Program-made: the position numbers and the translations under genes
Origin: Quillaja saponaria
Lineage: Eukaryota; Streptophyta; Magnoliopsida; Fabales; Quillajaceae
Reading direction: 5' to 3'
Length of the DNA stretch: 64,000 nucleotides
NCBI GenBank assembly: GCA_029379385.1
Contig: CM055614.1
Span: 1,860,001 to 1,924,000 of the forward strand
Part shown: one piece after another, positions 36,301-50,351 of the stretch
How positions within the stretch are numbered: the first letter of the stretch is position 1
Layout of the letters: every line of letters begins with the position of its first letter
Notes under the pieces: model-generated
What the model was told of the DNA's origin: nothing
Databases searched by the model: none
What the model saw: the letters and a program-made list of their open reading frames with translations, nothing else

Positions 36301-38292
36301 ACCTGCTAGTTGTTCAATTTGCTGGTAATTTAAAGTAAATGCTGTATCTCCTTTGGCTGTTAATACAGGACTTAAGTGCTGATGGAGAGAGAAAGCGAGG
36401 AAAATGTCCTCTAACTCCTCATGAAGTCGGTCTGATGCTGCGGGCACTTGGCTTTGGAAATGACACATACCTGTATGTTGCATCTGGAGAAATATATGGT
36501 GGAGATGAGACCCTGCAGCCTCTCAGAGATCTTTTCCCAAACTTCTATACAAAGGAGATGCTTGTTGATGAAGAGCTGAAGCCTTTCCATTCATTCTCTT
36601 CTCGCCTTGCTGCCATTGACTACATTGTCTGTGATGAGAGTGATGTATTTGTCACCAACAATAATGGAAATATGGCCAGGATTCTTGCTGGTCGAAGGTG
36701 ATTACGTTAAATATTTACTCTTACTTGATGCCATTTTGGGTTGATTGTTAATTCTTCAATATAAAAAGATAAGTGTGATAAAATCATGCTACTAGGGTTA
36801 TCCCAATAATGTTAAGAAGACTCAATTTTATAGAAAGTAAACATATACAAAGTGCAATGAAATTAAGTAGAGAAGCAGTAATTACTCAAATGCTTAAGAC
36901 CTAGTGCAAGACTGCATAACATGTATTTGAAATTAGAAAGAAGCTGGGTTAACATCAGAAGCTTCAACTAACACTCTAAGGCTCTTTCTTGCCCCACCTT
37001 TTTCCATCTTGTTTTTTCTATTAATATTGGTTGATGTACCCCTATGTGGCTTGGACTTGTTAGGATCTGTGAGGATATTGACTGCCAAACCCCGCAACCC
37101 CACCCCAACCCCCCAAAAAAAAAAAAAAAACATAGCTTGTTGTTATGGCATGGACTCCCCTGTATCAGAAGCTTTTCTTTTTGCCAAGGTTTGGACCATG
37201 TCTTCTGTGAATGAAATGGTTACTTAAAAGTGACACTAAACCATTGGCTAGGTGCTGCCTATCCAGCATAGAAGGCTTAGAGTGGCTGGTGTATTTGAAA
37301 AGTGATTTCAAATCTGGAAAGTCCAGAACTCCAGACTTAAATTTGAGGAATTGCAACTAGCTTGAGTGCCTGTGTTAAAAAGATGTTGACTATCCATCTA
37401 AAGAATGAGCAATAATTGACTGTTTGACTATAAGCTAATATATCATATATGGAAGTAGATGACAATATATTGATTCGAAAAGCATCACAACTGAGTAGCT
37501 TAATATTTAATAGCTAGATCCAACTAACTTCCTCATTAATCTTGAGTCAAAAAAAAAAATCTCAAAAATGAGGAAGTGATTTTACCAAGGGTGAAAAAGG
37601 GGATTTATTTTTAATTTTTCAATCATCATGAAACAGAAATAGCAATGTTTACGTGTTTTTTCCAAATAATTGTCCTGTAGGTTTAAGATCTCAGTTGAAG
37701 TAAGATAAATATTTCTCTGAAATACTCACAAATTTTCAGAACTTTTGTCTGTTGAGCGTTGTTGGGATGGTCACTTTTGCAGTGATATTGAGTCAAAAAT
37801 TTAACATGAAGTAGTCTCTCTAATATTATGCTCAAAATGTATGTATTTTAGCTTGTTTTTTTCACATAAGACATTAATTTCTAATTTCTTTTTCCTCTCT
37901 GTGGGTGGGACCTCTACTGTCTCCTCGACTTCATGTACCAAAGGAGGTATATGGGTCACAAGAGAACCATTAGACCAAATGCAAAGAAGCTCAGTGCTTT
38001 ATTCATGACCAGGCATCAGATGGATTCGGATACCTTTGCGAGAAAGGTTAAGGCAAGCCAGAGGGGATTCACGGGAGAGCCTGATGAGATGAGACCAGGA
38101 CGTGGTGAATTTCATGAGTATCCCTACTCCTGTGTGTGCGAGAAGCCTTTCATCGATGCAGAGCTAGGTGAAGATGGATATCGGCCCTCTAAACTTGCTC
38201 TAAACCCAGCAGCAAAAGCTGAATCCACAGTCAATAAAGAAAGTAAGGATGTAAAGACACTTCAAATGCTGAAGAAAAGGATATATAAATAA
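33319..38292 (+). CDS. GDP-fucose protein O-fucosyltransferase family (GT106-like) Golgi enzyme
   Basis: A plant O-fucosyltransferase-like protein, a type II membrane protein of the Golgi; the acceptor of this member is unknown. Exons: 33319-33579, 33837-33927, 34372-34448, 34810-34898, 35012-35201, 35479-35660, 36002-36104, 36369-36697 and 37944-38292. All are GT-AG with matching phases, giving 556 residues. There is a signal anchor at about 45-64 (SWSVVCGLMLFGLGLISLLT). Family landmarks: TSGGLNQQRTG (substrate loop), ITDAVVVARILNATLVVPEL, FIAVHLRFEPDM (the HLRFE motif), LYVASGEIYGG, DYIVCDESDVFV and NNNGNMARILAGRRRYMGHKRTIRPN. The C-terminal tail is Lys-rich. Intron 8 (36698-37943) is the longest. 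The ATG at 33319 gives a normal N-terminus before the anchor. Which Arabidopsis OFUT is the orthologue was not settled. Confidence 0.95.
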
Positions 38293-39454
38293 TGAAAAGG
38301 AAGAAGGAAATAGAAAAGCAAATGATGTAGCTAGAGTCGGTTGCATCTTCCATTGTCAACTGAATTGAGATGGTAATATCTCCATCATTTTCATCTCCAT
38401 TTGGCAGGCAAGCATTCAAAATTGGTGCATGACTTTGTGTTGAGTATCTTTAGTTGATTGGTTGATTGTTCATTAAATTATATCATGTATAGGATTAAGT
38501 AGCTTTAACGAGTTGCAAGTGTTAATTGATAGGTCAGAGTGCCAGATACATAATGCTGGAGTTACACCACCTAGCAGACAATTGCCAGACAGAATTGAAT
38601 TTCACTTCCCATCCCTTTTGCTGATTTGTCATTACAACAGGCTTTGCCACTTAATTGAGTTATAGCAATCTATTTGCTTTTTGGCCTTTAAGATTGTTCA
38701 GAACCATCAACAGTATGCACAAAACTGACCAAGAAACCTAGACCGTATTTCATACAACCTTCAATGAGGAGACACATACACTCAAACTTCTAGCAAAAAC
38801 AAGATGCGTATATTACTTTTTCTTGTATATATGAAGGTAATTGATAACTTGAGATGGCAAAAGAAAAATTACGGCTATACGCGATAGTGTCGAAGAAATG
38901 CAAGTTTGACTGGCTGTATACGGAATCGCTCTGGCCTTGTATGTCCTTGTTTTTAAGGCTCGAACCAAAAAAGAAAAAAGTTAACAGTTGGCAGTCACAC
39001 CAATAGATATTGTACGTGCGTGCAAGGGGACGGGGGGTAGCAAGTCAATAACAGGACTCAGAAATCATGTTATCATTTGATCATTATCAGAAAGCATCTA
39101 CAGATAAGCTAGGAATAGGAATTCCATATACAACCTACTTCGCCATGATCTAGGAAGATCAAATCGTAACTGACTAAAATAAAATCAATTACGAACATAA
39201 GCAAGAACTTCCATCCTAAGTTTCTCCTCTATTTAAATATACACATTAAAGTATGCCCTGGTGTATCCAGTCAACTATCTTTTAATTGGGGATTGCATCA
39301 TTGCAACATCTCCTTCAACCATGGTTATCACCTGGTAGCATTGAGAAGTCAGTTTTAACACTAGCAATATGCACATGTGAAAGTCACACAAATACACCAA
39401 CCAGAAGATGCTTGCAAATATCACAAAGGAAACAAACTCCAACAAATAAAGAAT
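38293..39454. other. Convergent spacer between O-fucosyltransferase and Agenet genes
   Basis: This holds the presumed 3' UTRs of the two convergent genes. No coding sequence, RNA gene or repeat of note was seen. Confidence 0.6.
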
Positions 39455-42400
39455 CTAACCCTTAGAAGCATTCCGGTTCTGGCTTTTGTGACCCTTATCA
39501 TGTGAAACAGAAGGAATCTTCGAGATGATCAAGGAGCTTTGCAGTCCTTCTAATAGCTGCCACCACCAATGTCAGGAAGCACATCAGGCTTAAAACTACG
39601 GCCAAAAGAGGGATACCGTAGTGCATATGAAATTTACCATTGTCCCAAGACAAATTTGTTATTAAGAAACAATCCCCTATAGCTAACAAACTGCAAACTC
39701 CCAATTCCAAGATAATTGCAAATTGGTTTAAAACAGAAGAGCTAGGTAAGAGACTTAAACTAAATGGTAATTAAAAAAATATAAAACGAAATAGACTCTG
39801 TTGTCAATTGTCATACTTCGATTTATAGTAAGTTTTATCACCCAAAAAATAGTTACTGGATAAGTGAGTTACACAAATACCACAAGTAGGCCCACTTAAA
39901 TAATGGAATTTCCTCATGCGCAAAACAGGTCTGCTTTTCTTCATTTTCTTTTTTTCAGATAAAGAACTGATTGATTTCATGCAGCAATACACAGAAAAAT
40001 GATGTATCAAATACATCACGAAGAAAAACTTTCTAAATTAGGAGAAAGGGAAAATCTCTAATACTTACTCTTGAGGTAGGCTGAATTCTGCGATTGGATC
40101 TCCGGGGTTCAGTAACTTCAGAGGCAGATTTCACAGCATTGCCATTTGAAGCCTTTTCCTCCACAATCTTAGCCAACTTTCCACTATCAGGTGCAAGTTT
40201 TCCTTTATTCAATCTCTCAGATTTGGTACCTGAAATCTTCTTGGACGAGGGAGCATCTGACGAGGCAGCCAGTGAAGAATATAAGGTAGGACCCTCCACT
40301 GTTCCCCCATTTCCTGGGTATGATCCAATTTCCATCTGGTTATGGCTTATTGATGCATCCTTAACATGACTCACAGAACCCATGGTCTTCCCCGTATGAT
40401 CAGTCATATCATTAGTTGCACTTATTAAAAGGTTGTCCTTTCGTGAGATTGTTCTACCTGAAACACTCTGTGGTTTCCCAGATTTCAAAGTCTTAGGATT
40501 AGATTCAGCAACTTCTTTCTCCCTTGCTTCATGTTTAGAAGTACTTTTCCATCCACGCAATCCTGATCTGTGAGGCATCAAGTAATTTGCAATTTTGACT
40601 GATTCATTTGCAGCATTAATCTTACTGCTTTTATTTGCAATATAATGTTTGCTTACTTCCATAAATTTTCTTTTCTTCCCCGGTTTAGGAACACCAAAAA
40701 CAACTCTAGATCCTTCTTTCTGTAAACCAGTCCGTATAATGCTTTGTGCATGAGGCTTATTCTCATTTTTTGTGTTCTTGCCAATGTTGAAGACTTTCTC
40801 ATTATCAGCCAAATCAAGTAATCTCAACTCCTCAGGGTTCACTGGCTCCATGGCATCCACATTTTTTGCCTTCTCTTTCCCTTTTAACTCCACTGCAGGA
40901 CTTCCCAATCTAGGTCGCTTTTCATGTGGTGTATCACCCTGTACACCAAATAAGCCCCTCAGTACAAATAAGCAACTATAGTCTCACTTTACTATCATGG
41001 AAGTTATCAAGAAAGTACCTCATGGGAAGATACTTTGTTTTCTTGTAACCTAGACCATTCAATCCAGTTCCCATTTTTCCAAGTGACAGAAGGTCGAAGA
41101 TGCCAAGCTCTAACAACTAATGTTTCTCCATGAGCTGCAGAAAGAACCAAGTCATGCATTTCCAACAATACAGTTTAAAATAGTGACCAAATTAGATTGG
41201 AATTCCAATCAAACAATATCAAATGATGAGTACCTGGAAAGTGGACAGTCACAGCACTCTCATCTTTCTTGTTTTTGTCCGTAACAACCCCTTCCAGCCA
41301 GCTGAAAGGTACAAACATGAGATAAACAGCAGTAGCAACATAAGATGGTATATAATGGAAAGACTGAAACCAATTGTGAAGAGTATATGAAGAAAAAAAT
41401 AAAGATTACATGCTGGTAGCCCTAGAAATGGTGGCAGCGCCTTGTTTTAGGTCACAAAGAGAATACCGTTATAAATGAGATCATGGGTGCTGTACGTCGT
41501 TGGTGTATCATGGACAAGCTGGGGCAACATTCACTCTCATAACGGCAGTTAGAACACGTGTTACTGCATATATAAATGCTGTGATAGGATCCCTAAGTAA
41601 GGCAAAATCAGTAGTTTTCCTTAATCTCTAGGTCTGTAAGTGGAGCAAGAGAGGCAAGAACAAGATAGGTTTAAATTGCTCAAAGAGGGTAACCATGGTT
41701 ATATCTTTTTCCCCGTGTTTCCAGCCACCTAGGTGCTACTCTTTACCATGTTTTTAAGCATGTGATGTTTATGATTTGTAAGCTCTATTCCTAGCATGTA
41801 TAACTGACTAAGCAATTTATGTTAGGCTTGCAGTAATGCGTTCAGTAACTTAATGCAAGTGTCATATTGGGATTGGATTAGTTCACTTCTTGTCCAACTG
41901 ATAGAGTAGCATCTACTACATAGAAAACCTAAAACTTAAACTGGCAAAATCCCTCTGAAAATAATTTGACATTCCTCAGTTTTGATCATTGAATTGGCAA
42001 GCCTACAATCCTCTACAATAATTAGCTCATAAACTGAAAAATGGTAGACATCTTGTACCTTTCTTGTATCCATGCATCAACTCTATCACCAACAGACCAA
42101 GCATAATCACCCATAGCCGCTCTACGTCTCTTCCTTGTTCCTTCATAACACAAGTCAATAACGGGACGAGCAATTCGTATTTTGGGTGGCTTATCTCCTT
42201 CACCTTGGAGGGAAACCCACTCCTTTAGCTGTCCTGAGCCTGGACATCAGAAAAATCACAATCATGAATAACTCTACCACAGTTCTAGTAAGCATGGACA
42301 GGACAAGAAACACAGGACATGCTGTCATTGAACCTACAATATGGCACACAAATATATACATATCTAGTCAACTCTATGATGTGATCCAACATCTTGATTA

Positions 42401-45400
42401 CACAAACACTTCTTTCATTCATCCTTTTCTATTGTAGTTGATGGTATGTGACAGGCAACATAAACAATAGATGTTTTCTTCGGGTTAATATGCAAGAATC
42501 ACAAGCAAGTTCGGTGACATACAAAGCACATCTAGGTTTTCCACTTTGCAAGCAATTAGGAATTTGTTTTCATCAAAGCACAGATACAACGATCACATGA
42601 ATGTATAGGCATTCTAGCCAGCTCGACATACCGTCATCAGATTGGAGCTCCGTGTAACACACAAAAGCTGTGTCATCCTTCAAATTCAATACATTGGCTG
42701 TGAACCATGCTGCTTTAATTCTTTCCCCATCTTTGAAAACCTAAAATAAACGACGGTTGAAGTTAGGAAAAACATAAAGATCAAGCAACTATTACCAGCA
42801 ACACTGGGTTTCTTTGCAGTGTAAAAATGCATATAAATTATCTACAAAGATAAAACCTATCATCCCAAAATCAAAACTTGACCACTTGGAGTGTATAGCA
42901 CAGGCTTCAAGTCTTGACCTATTCTAATTAAATTAACTGGGTAGAGTCAAACATTCCTCAAACCAACCTCTACAAGGGAACCCTCCTTGATGTTGTTGTC
43001 TGCCAGCTTTTCACTCCCATTTTCAATGTCGATGGAAGATGGGGGTCCAATCTCAGATTCACGAGCTACAACAAAATCAGAAACTTTGGGGCCCTTTGGT
43101 ACTCCTGAATCCTTTTCACTGACCATCCCAGAACCAGAACTACCATCCACCAATCTTATATAATCCTCTGATGTCTCATTATAGCTCTCTTTATGAAGAG
43201 GTGACTTCTTATTTTTAGCAGTCTCCATTTCCTTTTCATCAGACATACTCTCTTTATTTACCTTACGAGCAGTATCAGGGCCATCTCCAACAATATCAAT
43301 GATTCCTCTGGTCAAGTCAATTGATACTGCAACCAACTCGGAAGACACTTGGGATACTTTCCAACAACCCTCTGGACCAGATTCTACCAAGTCTTTCAAT
43401 GGCAAAGGCTCGCCCATGGCAACAATCTTCCCAGCCTGAGATACAGCTTCTGCAGCCAGTTCAGCGGCTTTTACAACAGCATCCATATTTTCAGCTCTTT
43501 TTGTAGTAGCTGAAGCAGCTTCAACTCTCCTTCTGACAGCTTCCTTAGCTGCAACAATAATTGAGCTGGAGCTGTTTGCTCCATTGGCACCCTTCAAGAT
43601 GGATGCAGGGGTAGCCTTTCCAATATTATTCACACCATCAGAAAGAAAAATTCCAATATTTTGACTGGAATGATCATATCCAGAAGAAGCCAATGCTTCA
43701 TCCGCCATTAATTTTGCTTGCAATGCAGCATTTGATGCAACATTGGCAGCTGCAGCCGCTGCCTTTGCAACAGATGCAGCAGCTGCAACTGCTACAGCTG
43801 CAGAAGCTAATTTCACTTCAATCTCTGACACCAATCCTGAATTTTTGTGCTTATCCAACTGGTCCCAAATTTCTTGGCTATGTCGTACAGCAGCAGAAGA
43901 AAGAGCAGCAGCTTCCTCTGCATTTACTCTAGCCTCCTTCACTTTATTAAGAGACTCTTCAGATAGACCCCTCTTCTCCACATCCCACTGAACTGTTTTG
44001 AGGTGATCAATGGAAGATAGTGGAGAAACATGCATAATAGATTTCTCTACATTGGGACTAGACATACTCCCGGCAGGGGGCATGAGGGCAACAGAAGTAA
44101 ACAGATGACTGGTAGCAGCAGGAACAGAGACAGATTCTACTCGAGATCGAGATTGCAAAACATTCTGGCCAATATTTTCTGAAACTGGAATCTTTTTTCT
44201 TTTTCTAGGCTTTGGATCAGAGTGCTGGCCAAGTGATACTGTCACATTTTTCGAATCAAGTGCAGGAACAGTCCCATCAAGGACACTGTGAGACCCTCCA
44301 CTGGAAACTGGGAGACCATGATTTGCACTCTTTATACCAGATGAAGGCGGTAGGGGTGATCCTATAACAGAAGTCAATTTAACTGTATCAACAACTGGTG
44401 ATGCTGAAAGATGGGCATTGTTATCAGGTGCGGTATTTTGTGGAGAAGCAATCCATGGACCATGAAAGGTGGCCTGTGATATCCAAGAGGTGCTATGTCC
44501 AAGAAAATTCCTTGCAGATGAAGATTGATAGGGATGCAAGGGAGTAAGTGCCTGCTGATAATCCATAGCTGAACCCCTTGGTATGGAATCACACGAAGGA
44601 GTTGGAATACTCCAAAGTGGAGATGAAAGTGGTATCAGAGGGTTTACAATTGTTGGAGTAGCAGTCTTGCTGCTGGTCCGCCCAACAGGTGAGGATACAT
44701 CTTTACCTTGAACAACACTTTGTTTGACCACAAAATCAGAAGCTCTTGGGCCTGCAGATATCAATTCTCAAAACAGTTATGCATGGACAAAGCATAAAAG
44801 AAAATGAAGAGCTTAAGAATCCGCACAGATACCAGAGTGTGACTGCAGAGGCGTTTCCATGTTGATGGAATGCGATTTTTGAACATGAAGCCTTTCCATG
44901 AATGCACGCCAGGCTTTCTCCCAAATGCTCCTTCCACCATCTAACCACATGAACTCCAGGAAGTCACTATATTGTTGTCAATGAGAATATATATATTTAT
45001 ATGTATATCGAACTAAGTAAAAACTAACCAGGGCCCCCAAAAGCAGATATCATATATGCCTCGTCAGGTGCCGTGCCCTGACTGCCACCAAATAACAAAG
45101 ATAATTGGAAAACTTCTTAATCATGAACATAAAGAAAAGTTTGAAATATTCTATTTCGCTAGAATTTTCCAAGGAGCATTGTGATCATAAGTATAAAGCA
45201 GGTATTAGGTTCAAATTTTCCAATAACAACTCCAAACAGGGCCAAAAGTACCCACTCCTATGCATTTTATTTTATTTCTTATTCTTTTCATTTATGGTGG
45301 TTGAGGAGAGGGAGGGCATTCTGACGGAGTCGGAAGTGAATATATTCAAAAGAACATCGTCAAAAATCAGTTCTTCCTGGAATATGCATGCTGCAATCCT

Positions 45401-48400
45401 AATATTTAGTAATATAAACATCAAAGCTTACATCAGAGCTCCATAAACAAAAATCTGAGCCCGCAATTGCACTTGCTGTAAGTCTGTGAAAGGCTGTCGA
45501 AACATAATAGAAGCAGCAGAATTCAAATCTGGAACAGTAGATGTAGAATTATTTAAAATGGAAAGCGGGTTTGTACTATTTCCATCTACATGTCCATATT
45601 GCTGCACCTCGGTAGACTGCATAAGCTGGAAAATCGTAGTTGGACTCGGAGGGAAAATACTTGATTTCTCCCCAATTTTTGGTTGTCTCGTTGGTGTTGT
45701 TTCTTTTGCACGACTTCCTTTTCTAGAGGATTCCTTCCCAGATGCCTTAACAGATGCACGCCTTCTTTTACGCTCAGGTGTACCTTTAGGAACACACTGT
45801 GCTATCTCACCATCAGAAACTTGTGGAGTTCCACAAGGAGTATCTTCTACAACCTTGTGTTTTGTTTGGCATAAGTATGATGTTGAAGGAGGTCCCTCAA
45901 CAATCTTTGAGGAAAAAAACAAAACAAAAAACAAATTGGTTATCCAGAAAGGAATAAGGAAACCCAATTTATAAAATGCATAGGAAAGGTAAACAAAAAG
46001 TATTTCAACATAAGTAATGAACAACACAATTACCGGCAATGTTTTGCCAGCAGTAGCAGCAGGAAGAGATTGCCTATTCTCAACATTATCTTTCTTACAC
46101 AAATCTGCCGATGGATTGACATCAAAAGTGAAGCTTCCATCATCTTTGGATACCCCATTTCCTTTTGCATCCTGAGAAATAGAGCAAAGATTGGTCGCCT
46201 GCCCATCAATGAACCCACAACCTTCGGCATTCTGATTGGCAGACCCTTTTCCTTCATTCCTTGTTTTATCAGTTTGACAAGAAGCACTTATGATGGTAAA
46301 TGAGGGATTGCATGTAACTTTATCAAGTGTAGTCAGACAGCTTCCAGCTTTATGCAACTCAGCATGAGAGTCAGGCAAAGGAGTAGAACAAAGGAAACGT
46401 TCACACGCTTTTGAAGTGACACCTGAAATGTAGGATCTAGCAATTTAATAGAAAAATGGAATATGAGAAGTACATCATAAGTATACTTTATCATGGTCAT
46501 GATATATACAATGCACAGCATTACATAACACTATGGAAATCCTAATTTCTAACCTAGACAGATTAAATTTGTGTTAAATTCTTTCTACTCTGAAGTACTC
46601 CAACTTTATTTTAATCACTGTGAACAAATGGAATTCTTACTTAAAATATTTGAGCTCACTTAACCCACCTTGTAAACATCTAAAATTTACACATTTGGAC
46701 TACAATATTGAGGAAAAAAAATCAAAAAAGAAAAAAAAAAATTACTCCAATACTATTTCTGACTTTAATGTTGCCTATTTTCCATAGTAACTCTCATCTA
46801 TTAAAATTTTTATGCTCTTACACAATAAATCCTAAACAATAGGGCATTTTATTGCTTCCTCAAATTTCAGTGGCATATTTATTTGAATTGCAACCACTCC
46901 TTTCTTTCTAAAAACCTCAATCTTTTGATATCCAAACCCAAAACAAATGCTTCTCCAATTATAACCATAAAGTTGAAGGTGATATATGCATAGTTATCAA
47001 ATCGTGAATTGTATAGTGAATCAATGCAAATCGTGTGATTGAATTATTTTTTAAAATATTTTATTATATATAAAAAATTATAATTTTTTTAACATTAATA
47101 TGTAGTAAAATCAGAAAATAATGATTATAAAATATGGCCATGTTTTTTAAAAATAATAAAATATATAAGTAAATAAAAAATTGTAACTGACATAAAAAAG
47201 GAGAAGCAAAAGTGCATAAAACTTAAGCCCAACCATCGATAATTTCTCAAAGAAAAAAAGAAAAATATAAAGTTATAAACCAAGCCAATGGCCCACAGAA
47301 AAGTAAAAAAAAACCATTTAATACTTTAATAGTAACTAAACGCATCGCTTTACAGAGAAAAGAACGAAGGATGGCTGCAAACAAGAAGGGGTCTGGGGCT
47401 TCATCGCTGCATACGGTCACATCCGACTGAAATCCAGCTCCAAAGGCATCTGGCCAATTCACTTCGATACTACAATTCTCCTTAAAGAATCACAATTCAG
47501 CCTCCGATTTTTTCTTTCAATGCATCAATTCGTATAGCCAGCCATGTGAATCATATTGAATTGTCGAACAGCAGGAAAGAAAAAATAAGCTTGCTCGCAC
47601 TAAAAAAAAAAAATTTGACTGTAAGACTCAATGTTAGCATTGAAACAGCATCCTTCTGGCAATTCTCATCTTGAGCAACTAAAGTAGCTTCCTTCTCATC
47701 CGGGTTTTTATGAGCAGTACCAGATAGAGATTCTTCCAATGAGAAAGCCAGGGGTTGATTAAGTGTTTCCTCATTGTGTTCAGTTAGTTTGATATCTGAG
47801 GAAAAATTATAGGGATTATATACCTAAATGCTATTTTTTTTTTTAAAAGAAAGAAAAGATATGTAACAAATAAGGTCACTAAATTTCCCCACTTTCTAAA
47901 AGTAACAAAATTACCAACCCTTACACAACAGAAGTAATCTAAATACAGGTCATACGAATATATTAAATTTAAGATCACCTGAAACTTTTGAGGATGCATT
48001 TTCATAATTCTCTTCAGCTGTCACCTCCTCATGCTTTTCAAAAGAAACAACGGGTTCAGCAACATCAGCCTGTTTAACTGTTGACTCACAAAGAATGGGA
48101 GACCCATCAATCCCTTCTGTGCACTCCTGAGTAACATCATCAGCCACTGTTGTCTTAACTTCAGCATAGTTTTGGATACTGCAAGTTTCTCTGATTTGCA
48201 GAGAATGACCAGCAGTGTCGCACATGAGCTCTTCGGCAGTGTCACGTGATTGATCTTGTTCAGTAACACAAACAAGAGCCGGAGCAATTCTCTCTTCAGA
48301 TGCTTCATTGGATATTCTAATTGCAGTTTGTTCCTTTTCAAACAAGGCAGTAGACCCAACTATAGAAGTTGTCATTTGAACATCATTTTGATCTTCCTCC

Positions 48401-50351
48401 TGAATGGTCAGACCACTCCCAAAAGCCAAGGGAGCATCTATTGTCTTGAGGAACGTCAAATTAGTATTTTCCAATGTAACATCAGAAGCTGAAAAATAAA
48501 ACAAAAAGAAGCCTCCAAGTCAGATTGTATACATACCTATGTTAATAGAACCCTTTTGGGATAAGTTTATAATATACCTGATGCAGTAACAGCAGTAACA
48601 TCAACTAGTACCTTTGAAACCGTCAACTCAGTTTTCATGTTACCTAGAGTTGGGAAGTCAACATCTTTATCAACAAGGGACTGGACAACATTGCAATCTG
48701 TCTTACTATAATCAGGAGACTTTGTGCTATCTTTGTCATTGACAGAAGCATCGTTAAGAGATCTTTGAATGTCATCCTGCCTCTCAACTTTATCATTTTC
48801 ACAAACTTGAGTGGATTCTCCCAAAATGCAAGATTTTGGTGAAGAACAGTCCACAGATAAGCTGGATATACCTCCCATACTGCTATCTCTATTTGCATCA
48901 CCACCTTTAGAAATGTTATTGTCCTCTGCAGACAATATTTGTGCCTCTGACTTCGTTACTGAAATCTCTCTATCTGACTGGTAACCACTATTTAACAAAA
49001 TGTCTTCCTTTATGACAGAGCTCTCACCATGGGCCTTCTGCAAAATAGGGTACATCTTTGGCTCCACACTTGGACATAGTCTGTTATTGGTATAATCAAC
49101 AACCAAACACTTCTCAAAGCCAGTATCCCCTTTAAGTACCTCTTTTGATAACTCGCATGTATTAGGTCCGGACTGGTCGACAATCATTCTGTCTGTAAGA
49201 ATGATTGTATCCTCACTTCTGGAGTCCTCAACAGGATAGCTTGGACATATATCGTCACCACTTTTTTCTCCTTTATGAGAGTCAGAATCACCCTCTGACA
49301 GAATGGTACATTGTTCCACATTACTTACCCCAGATTCAACTGTATTTCCAGCTTCCATAGATTTTACATTCAAGGCCACAGGAAGAGGATTATCTTGAGG
49401 ATGTTCATCTCTCCTGACTGCACTCTCGTTAAGAACTTGGCCGTCTAAATCAGCATCTTTGCTGACCGCTTGAGAATCCTTCTCTGGCTTATCCGTTTCT
49501 GCAGGCAAACTATCTTGAGGGTTTTGATTATTTGACATACCATAACTAGAAGAGATATTCTGCATAAACAATACCAAATTATTAAGTTGTCTTGTCGAAG
49601 CAGATGAATCTTCTATAGCTTTTTCATCCAGTGGTGGTTTATTAGTCTCAGCTTCCCTTTGGTTTGTATCCTCACATTGGCCATCAGTAGACAGACTTTT
49701 CTCAAGCATAGCTAAGTTTATCTTTCTACAGGCAGCATCTGCATCCTGCTTACTTGAGCTTCCATCAATAGATATTTCAGATTCACAAGTTTGTGAAACT
49801 TCAATCTGGACCCGTTCCCTTTCTACATCCTCATTCAAATCAGAATTTTTTTCCGAAATCTTGTCAGCAGGCTGGAATTCCACAACACTCTCTGTACTAG
49901 ATACTGTCTTGTTATCATGACTTAAATTTGGCTCCATTTGCTTCACTAAGCAAATAAGCTCATCACAGGCATCTGATCCCTCAATAGTTGGTCTAGGAAT
50001 AAATTCCTCCTGCCCAACCGATTTCAGTAGCATTTCAACAGATTCTGAGGAAGTGGCCTCAGACCAGACATTCTGGTGTCTTGATAGGCAAGATCCAGCC
50101 GCACTTGAACTAAACTCTATTCCACTGCTCCCCCGAGAAAAGTCGTCAATCCACTGGTTATCTTCGTGACTTTCAATGCCAAGAAAAACTTCAGTTTCAA
50201 CCAAGCTATCAAATCTCAAATGCCCTTGCAGGCTTTCATCAAAATCAAACTTGGGAATAGCATACGGCCTCAAAACTGGAGGAAATTTGGTGCTTCCTTC
50301 ACCCACTAAATGAACATTCTGGCTTTGAAAATCATTGTCATCATAATCCAT
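39455..50351 (-). CDS. Large Agenet-domain nuclear protein (G2484-1 type)
   Basis: Fourteen coding exons on the minus strand: 50351-48578, 48488-47979, 47795-47628, 46422-46034, 45904-45432, 45081-45029, 44940-44833, 44751-42968, 42740-42632, 42239-42059, 41301-41234, 41134-41019, 40938-40069 and 39556-39455. Phases agree and give 2,234 residues; I recall about 2,040 for Arabidopsis At4g17330. The N-terminus MDYDDNDFQSQNVHL and the GHLRFDSLVETE segment are typical of that family. The middle is long, acidic and Ser-rich, then Ala-rich (43700-43900). Two Agenet modules follow residue ~1,753: VFKDGERIKAAWFTANV... and WSVGDRVDAWIQESWLEGVV.... The C-terminus is basic (EPRRSNRRIQPTSR then LLEGLQSSLIISKIPS). 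Agenet domains are Tudor-like and often bind modified histones; the role here is not known. Least certain is the weak donor after 47628 (GTCTTA). The 129-bp intron 46033-45905 is in frame with no stop. Confidence 0.9.

Noticed and set aside
42947..42968. Apparent C-terminus of the large Agenet exon (reading on to ...VGLRNV)
   Set aside because: This is read-through into the intron; a donor at 42967 joins cleanly to the Agenet-domain exon at 42740.
43693..43991. Plus-strand Leu/Gln- and Ala-rich frames opposite the Agenet gene
   Set aside because: They are antisense shadows of the Ala-rich helical region.
47247..47462. A 71-codon minus-strand frame starting NWPDAFGAGFQSDV inside an Agenet intron, with fairly normal composition
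   Set aside because: No recognisable family, no splice signals that join it in frame to the neighbouring exons, and it ends in low-complexity sequence.
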